Shown here: positions 30,636-33,429 of the stretch, piece after piece
Layout of the letters: every line of letters starts with the position of its first letter
Numbering within the stretch: position 1 is the stretch's first letter
Source: Candidatus Peregrinibacteria bacterium
Lineage (GTDB): Bacteria > Patescibacteriota > Gracilibacteria > UBA1369 > LOWO2-01-FULL-3
Direction of reading: 5' to 3'
NCBI GenBank assembly: GCA_030688025.1
Contig: JAUYJL010000022.1
Coordinates: 1 to 33,429 of the forward strand
DNA length: 33,429 nt
The notes under the pieces: generated by a model
The model's input: the letters and a program-made list of their open reading frames with translations, nothing else
What the model was told of the DNA's origin: nothing
Databases searched by the model: none
Position numbers and translations under genes: made by a program

Positions 30636-31304
30636 TTATTTTTTCGTGATAGAGAATCTTTCCATGCTGTCTTCTGGAAAACCTGAAACGTTTAGGTGTG
30701 TCCATTTCCAGCCTGAAACAGGTTTTCTTTTTCCTTCTGCTGTAATCATGATTTGGCCGTTCTTTATGGCTTCGTCTATTGATTTTGGCACGATTACCGT
30801 TCCTGCTGGTGCTTCTGCTGGTGCTGGTTTCGCTGGGGCTTTTGCTGGAACTTCTGCTGGAGTTGGAGTTGGAGTTGGTGCTGGAGTTGGCTGGGTTTGG
30901 GCTGGAACATTTGATGATCCATTTATGGCAGGAATTTTGTTTGCTCCATAGATCGCTCCCCCCATTGCTCCACCAACCAATGTTCCCCATACAAGTAATC
31001 TTGCTGCTTTATTACGCATAATGCGGCTAATTCCTTTAGGGGATTTTGGGGTTGGAGCACGCGTAGGTGCTGGTTTATGTTCAACTGGTAAGACAGATGG
31101 GACCTGAGGTTCAACTGCGGGTGCATCTGGTTCATCATCCATGAAGATTATATCGTCGTCTGCAGGCTCAACTGCTGGTCCGACAGAAGCTTTCGCTCCT
31201 ACCTGAGAGACGTCGGTATTCGTTGGACCTTGGACTTGATTCGGCTCATCATCATCCAATCTTATGGAATCGTCATCTGCCGGTGGTGGGCTTCCTATCG
31301 CCAT
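30636..31304 (-). CDS. Pro/Ala-rich single-pass membrane protein
   Basis: A 222-residue protein of unknown function. The N-terminal 95 residues are acidic and Pro-rich, with repeated DDD/DDEP clusters (DDDSIRLDDDEP and DDDIIFMDDEP). One membrane helix (LLVWGTLVGGAMGGAIYGA) lies near 103-121, preceded by Arg/Lys, so the N-terminus faces inward. A long Pro/Thr/Ala stalk (about 133-167) follows, coded by GCTGGW-type DNA repeats. A small C-terminal domain of about 55 residues contains ISGWKWTHL-like and GFPEDSMERF segments. It has a strong promoter of its own and is followed by the transglycosylase fusion. It may be an envelope scaffold or anchor. Confidence 0.6.
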   Translation of the reverse strand: MAIGSPPPADDDSIRLDDDEPNQVQGPTNTDVSQVGAKASVGPAVEPADDDIIFMDDEPDAPAVEPQVPSVLPVEHKPAPTRAPTPKSPKGISRIMRNKAARLLVWGTLVGGAMGGAIYGANKIPAINGSSNVPAQTQPTPAPTPTPTPAEVPAKAPAKPAPAEAPAGTVIVPKSIDEAIKNGQIMITAEGKRKPVSGWKWTHLNVSGFPEDSMERFSITKK

Positions 31305-31327
31305 TGTGTTTAATTTAAGAGTAGGGT

Positions 31328-31356
31328 ATTTTAGGTTATTTTGAGTGGAATGTCAA
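31328..31356 (-). promoter_or_regulatory. Predicted promoter of the Pro/Ala-rich and transglycosylase genes
   Basis: On the minus strand -35 TTGACA (31356-31351, consensus), 17-bp spacer, -10 TAAAAT (31333-31328), 23 bp before the start codon at 31304. It lies just after the WG-repeat gene's stop. A small GAGCG/CGCTC hairpin (31357-31374) sits there without a T-run. Confidence 0.7.
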
Positions 31357-31365
31357 GAGCGGGAA

Positions 31366-33429
31366 TTATCGCTCCTCTTGTTCCTTTTGGTCCTTGTACA
31401 ACTTAATTGCGCCTTTTATTACTTCTTCAAGTTCGCCTGCTTTAGCCCAATATTTTATATTGATTTGGTTTGTCTCGAATGCCAGGCCTTGCCTTTCAAT
31501 CCAAGAAGCTTTGATCTCTGCCAAAAGGTATATTTTTAATGTTCCTTTAAGCAAAGTTTGATCCTCAACACTAAGTTTTGACGTGACGGCTTGTATTTTT
31601 GAAAGCGCACTATTTAGTTCCGCGGGGTTGTAGTCTCCGTCGCTAAGGTTGTCCGAAAAAGTGTATAGAGTGATGCCATTATCTAATTCGTAAGAAGGTT
31701 GTGCTTTGGTTTCTCTAGCTTTTTCTAGGACTGCTTTGGCTGCTGCGGCTTTGGCTGTGGCGGCTTGCTCTGCGGCGGCTTGCTCTGCGGCGGCCGCAGT
31801 AAGTGGAGCTTCTTCAAGTGTTCCTGCAGCTGTGACATGGTACCATTTGGTGCCGGATTTTAGTTGATGTTCGCCGTCTTGATCTCTGTACTCAGAGAAT
31901 GCATTAGGAAATGCTTTGTCGCCGGATCTTCTTAGGTAATACCATTTGTCGCCTATTTGAACTGGAGCAAAGCCCTTTCTGAATTCCCAGACGTCATCAA
32001 ATTCTTTTCCTCCAAATGCTTTTTTGCCAGATCTGTCTATGAACGACCATTTTCCGTCTGCTTTTTCTTGGACATAGGCAAGTCCTTCAGAAAAAGAACC
32101 TACGGAATTAAATTTTCTTCCGTTAAATGCTTTTCCGCCGATTTCCTTTACGAAATAGTATGGGCCATCTTTCTTTTCTTGAACCCATTTAAATCCTTCA
32201 CGGTATCCTCCTTCTCTATAAGGTTTTTTCTTTGGTACTCTTTCTTTTACGTTCGGATCTCTGAATGAAGCGACCGGTTTGCCGTTTTCGGTTAGGAGTA
32301 GGCCGGATTTTCTGTCGGCGAGAGTTTTAACTTTCGCACCAAGTTCTATGCGGATGATGTCAGTTGTGTCTAGTTCGACATTGGGGTCTCCGAGTATTCG
32401 CGCTTTTACGTCTCTCGCTCTCTCGACGGCAAGTGCTATATTGAAGATGCCTTGAGCGTCAAGGAAAACGCTTTGATTATCATTTATCAGGGCTTTTGCT
32501 TGGTTTAATGCCTCTGGTGTAGCTGTTGCTACTTTTGCTATATAGTCTGCAATTAATGCTTTGGTTTCCTCGCCTGGGGCTTTGTCCTCCGGAATGAATA
32601 ACACTCTTCCGGCTGAATTCAATTCAAGAAGTTTGGCGAGTGCGTCCGCTTTTTTCTGATGCCACTTCGGTGTCTGTTTTTCCACTTTTTTGAGCGAATA
32701 GCGTGTACCGTCAACACTTCCTAAGTACGAGAGTTGCTCTTTGTTTAGACTTTGTGTTGTTAGTAATGCTTTTGTTCCATTTAAAATTTCTTTTGTTTTT
32801 TGCGAGGCGTCCCCTTTAATTGATCCGTCAAGCTTGTAGTAGTACAGGAATGCTTTCTTGATGTCTTCGGGGGAGGCTTCGACTTTTACGGTTTTTAGAA
32901 GTTCTTGCAGTTTTGATATGTCCAGTTTTGATGTGAAGTCTAAGGCTTCGGGTGCGGCTTCGGCGGTAACTTTTTTGATTTCGAAATTGCCATCTTCGAG
33001 TGGGGAAACCTCGTATGCTTTTCCGTCTGCAGATTTTAATTTGTCTGAGCCCACAACGCTGAATTTGTCTTCTTTATGCTCATAAACAACCCATTGTGTT
33101 ATTTCACCCATTTTAATATGAATGCATTTGGCGCCATGCTCATCTACGGAAGCTGGGGTTACGCCACCCAAGATTAAGGTAACTTTATCTTTTAGTTCCT
33201 CCGGGACTTTGATCTTTGTTGCTTTTTTTGTGTCATCCGGAAGCGTGACCGTAAAGACATTGTCCTTGAATTCGTAGTCTTTTGGTGGTTGTTTTTCTGG
33301 CGCGGCTGGGGCGTCGGCGGGTGCGTCTTTGTCGCCAGCTGGTGCAGCTTTGTCGTCGGCGCTTATGTCTCCTAGTAGCGACTCACTTGATAAATTTGGC
33401 GCAGGCTCTCCATATGGATCGTCTGCTGG
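31366..33429 (-). CDS. WG-repeat protein, 5' end beyond the window
   Basis: The frame is open to the right edge (687 residues visible), so the gene is partial; the first possible start inside the window (TTG at 33171) is not the true start. The visible N-terminus is Asp/Ala/Pro-rich (about 1-50). Mixed segments follow, then three or four WG/KWG-type repeats of about 35 residues near 330-470. Their pattern is YREGFKWVQEKKDGPYYFV, FSEGLAYVQEKADGKWSFID, FRKGFAPVQIGDKWYYL. An Ala/Glu/Lys-rich coiled-coil stretch (AAAEQAAAEQAATAKAAAAK) precedes the C-terminal alpha/beta region. WG repeats form beta structures likely used for binding. Function unknown; it shares the acidic Asp/Pro style of the gene downstream. 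Confidence 0.75.
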   Translation of the reverse strand, partial: PADDPYGEPAPNLSSESLLGDISADDKAAPAGDKDAPADAPAAPEKQPPKDYEFKDNVFTVTLPDDTKKATKIKVPEELKDKVTLILGGVTPASVDEHGAKCIHIKMGEITQWVVYEHKEDKFSVVGSDKLKSADGKAYEVSPLEDGNFEIKKVTAEAAPEALDFTSKLDISKLQELLKTVKVEASPEDIKKAFLYYYKLDGSIKGDASQKTKEILNGTKALLTTQSLNKEQLSYLGSVDGTRYSLKKVEKQTPKWHQKKADALAKLLELNSAGRVLFIPEDKAPGEETKALIADYIAKVATATPEALNQAKALINDNQSVFLDAQGIFNIALAVERARDVKARILGDPNVELDTTDIIRIELGAKVKTLADRKSGLLLTENGKPVASFRDPNVKERVPKKKPYREGGYREGFKWVQEKKDGPYYFVKEIGGKAFNGRKFNSVGSFSEGLAYVQEKADGKWSFIDRSGKKAFGGKEFDDVWEFRKGFAPVQIGDKWYYLRRSGDKAFPNAFSEYRDQDGEHQLKSGTKWYHVTAAGTLEEAPLTAAAAEQAAAEQAATAKAAAAKAVLEKARETKAQPSYELDNGITLYTFSDNLSDGDYNPAELNSALSKIQAVTSKLSVEDQTLLKGTLKIYLLAEIKASWIERQGLAFETNQINIKYWAKAGELEEVIKGAIKLYKDQKEQEER

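Noticed and set aside
30780-30905. GCTGGW-type short tandem repeats, possible CRISPR or satellite
   Set aside because: They have no spacers or fixed period, and they encode the Pro/Thr/Ala stalk of the protein on the minus strand.
31735-31800. Repeated GCGGCTTGCTCT units as a DNA repeat element
   Set aside because: They are codon repeats for an Ala/Glu/Gln-rich coiled coil in the WG-repeat protein.
1-33429. Alternative genetic code with UGA as glycine
   Set aside because: Many genes end cleanly at TGA at the family's normal length, and RF2 is present.
1-33429. CRISPR arrays, transposases, integrases, rRNA genes
   Set aside because: I looked for spaced direct repeats, DDE or integrase motifs and rRNA core sequences and found none.

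Overview
The window is AT-rich, tightly packed bacterial DNA whose gene content and habits suggest a member of the Patescibacteria/CPR. Pointers to this are genes butted end to end or overlapping, very few Shine-Dalgarno sequences, a phosphoketolase, an RNase J with a long disordered N-terminus, HMA/SafE/cupredoxin fusions, WG-repeat and Pro/Ala-rich surface proteins, and no phage or transposase genes. This placement is inference; no marker here fixes the lineage. UGA is used as a normal stop (for example DUF763, zur, znuC, murD) and an RF2 gene is present, so the Gly-UGA code of Gracilibacteria/Absconditabacteria does not apply.

Layout. 1-250: no gene, but a series of nested stem-loops ending in a T-run. 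253-2232: a NYN-domain nuclease-like gene and a GT2 glycosyltransferase, both on the minus strand. Between them lies a scar made of the diverged 3' tail of a second yqeY copy fused to the 3' half of a class II tRNA gene. 2325-5139: yqeY and phosphoketolase (minus). 5261-8622: dus, a DUF763 gene, trmB and tspO, alternating in strand and overlapping.

8704-17849 is a metal-homeostasis block on the plus strand. It holds a Zur/Fur regulator with znuA-znuC-znuB (zinc uptake), CsoR with an HMA-SafE-cupredoxin fusion, a small CopZ-like protein and CopA (copper efflux), then ArsR, an FmdB-like zinc ribbon and an ArsP-type permease (arsenic efflux). Each module has its own recognisable promoter with a palindromic operator, so the three metals are probably controlled separately.

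17854-22339 is a minus-strand cluster of RNase J, a CaCA cation antiporter and RimO. 22423-27222 holds murD, a lipoprotein, a Wzx-like flippase (minus) and prfB. 27226-27333 is a 108-bp element with 29-bp inverted arms. It is followed by a type II toxin-antitoxin pair (27546-28018) and def. From 28650 to the right edge lie three minus-strand genes for envelope proteins: a transglycosylase/M15 peptidase fusion, a Pro/Ala-rich single-pass protein, and a WG-repeat protein that runs off the window.

All five convergent gene pairs overlap or are separated by 3-4 bp, leaving no room for intergenic terminators. Several divergent pairs have -10 elements so close to the start codons that transcripts should be almost leaderless. 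Identifications rest on reading motifs by eye; no database search was run.
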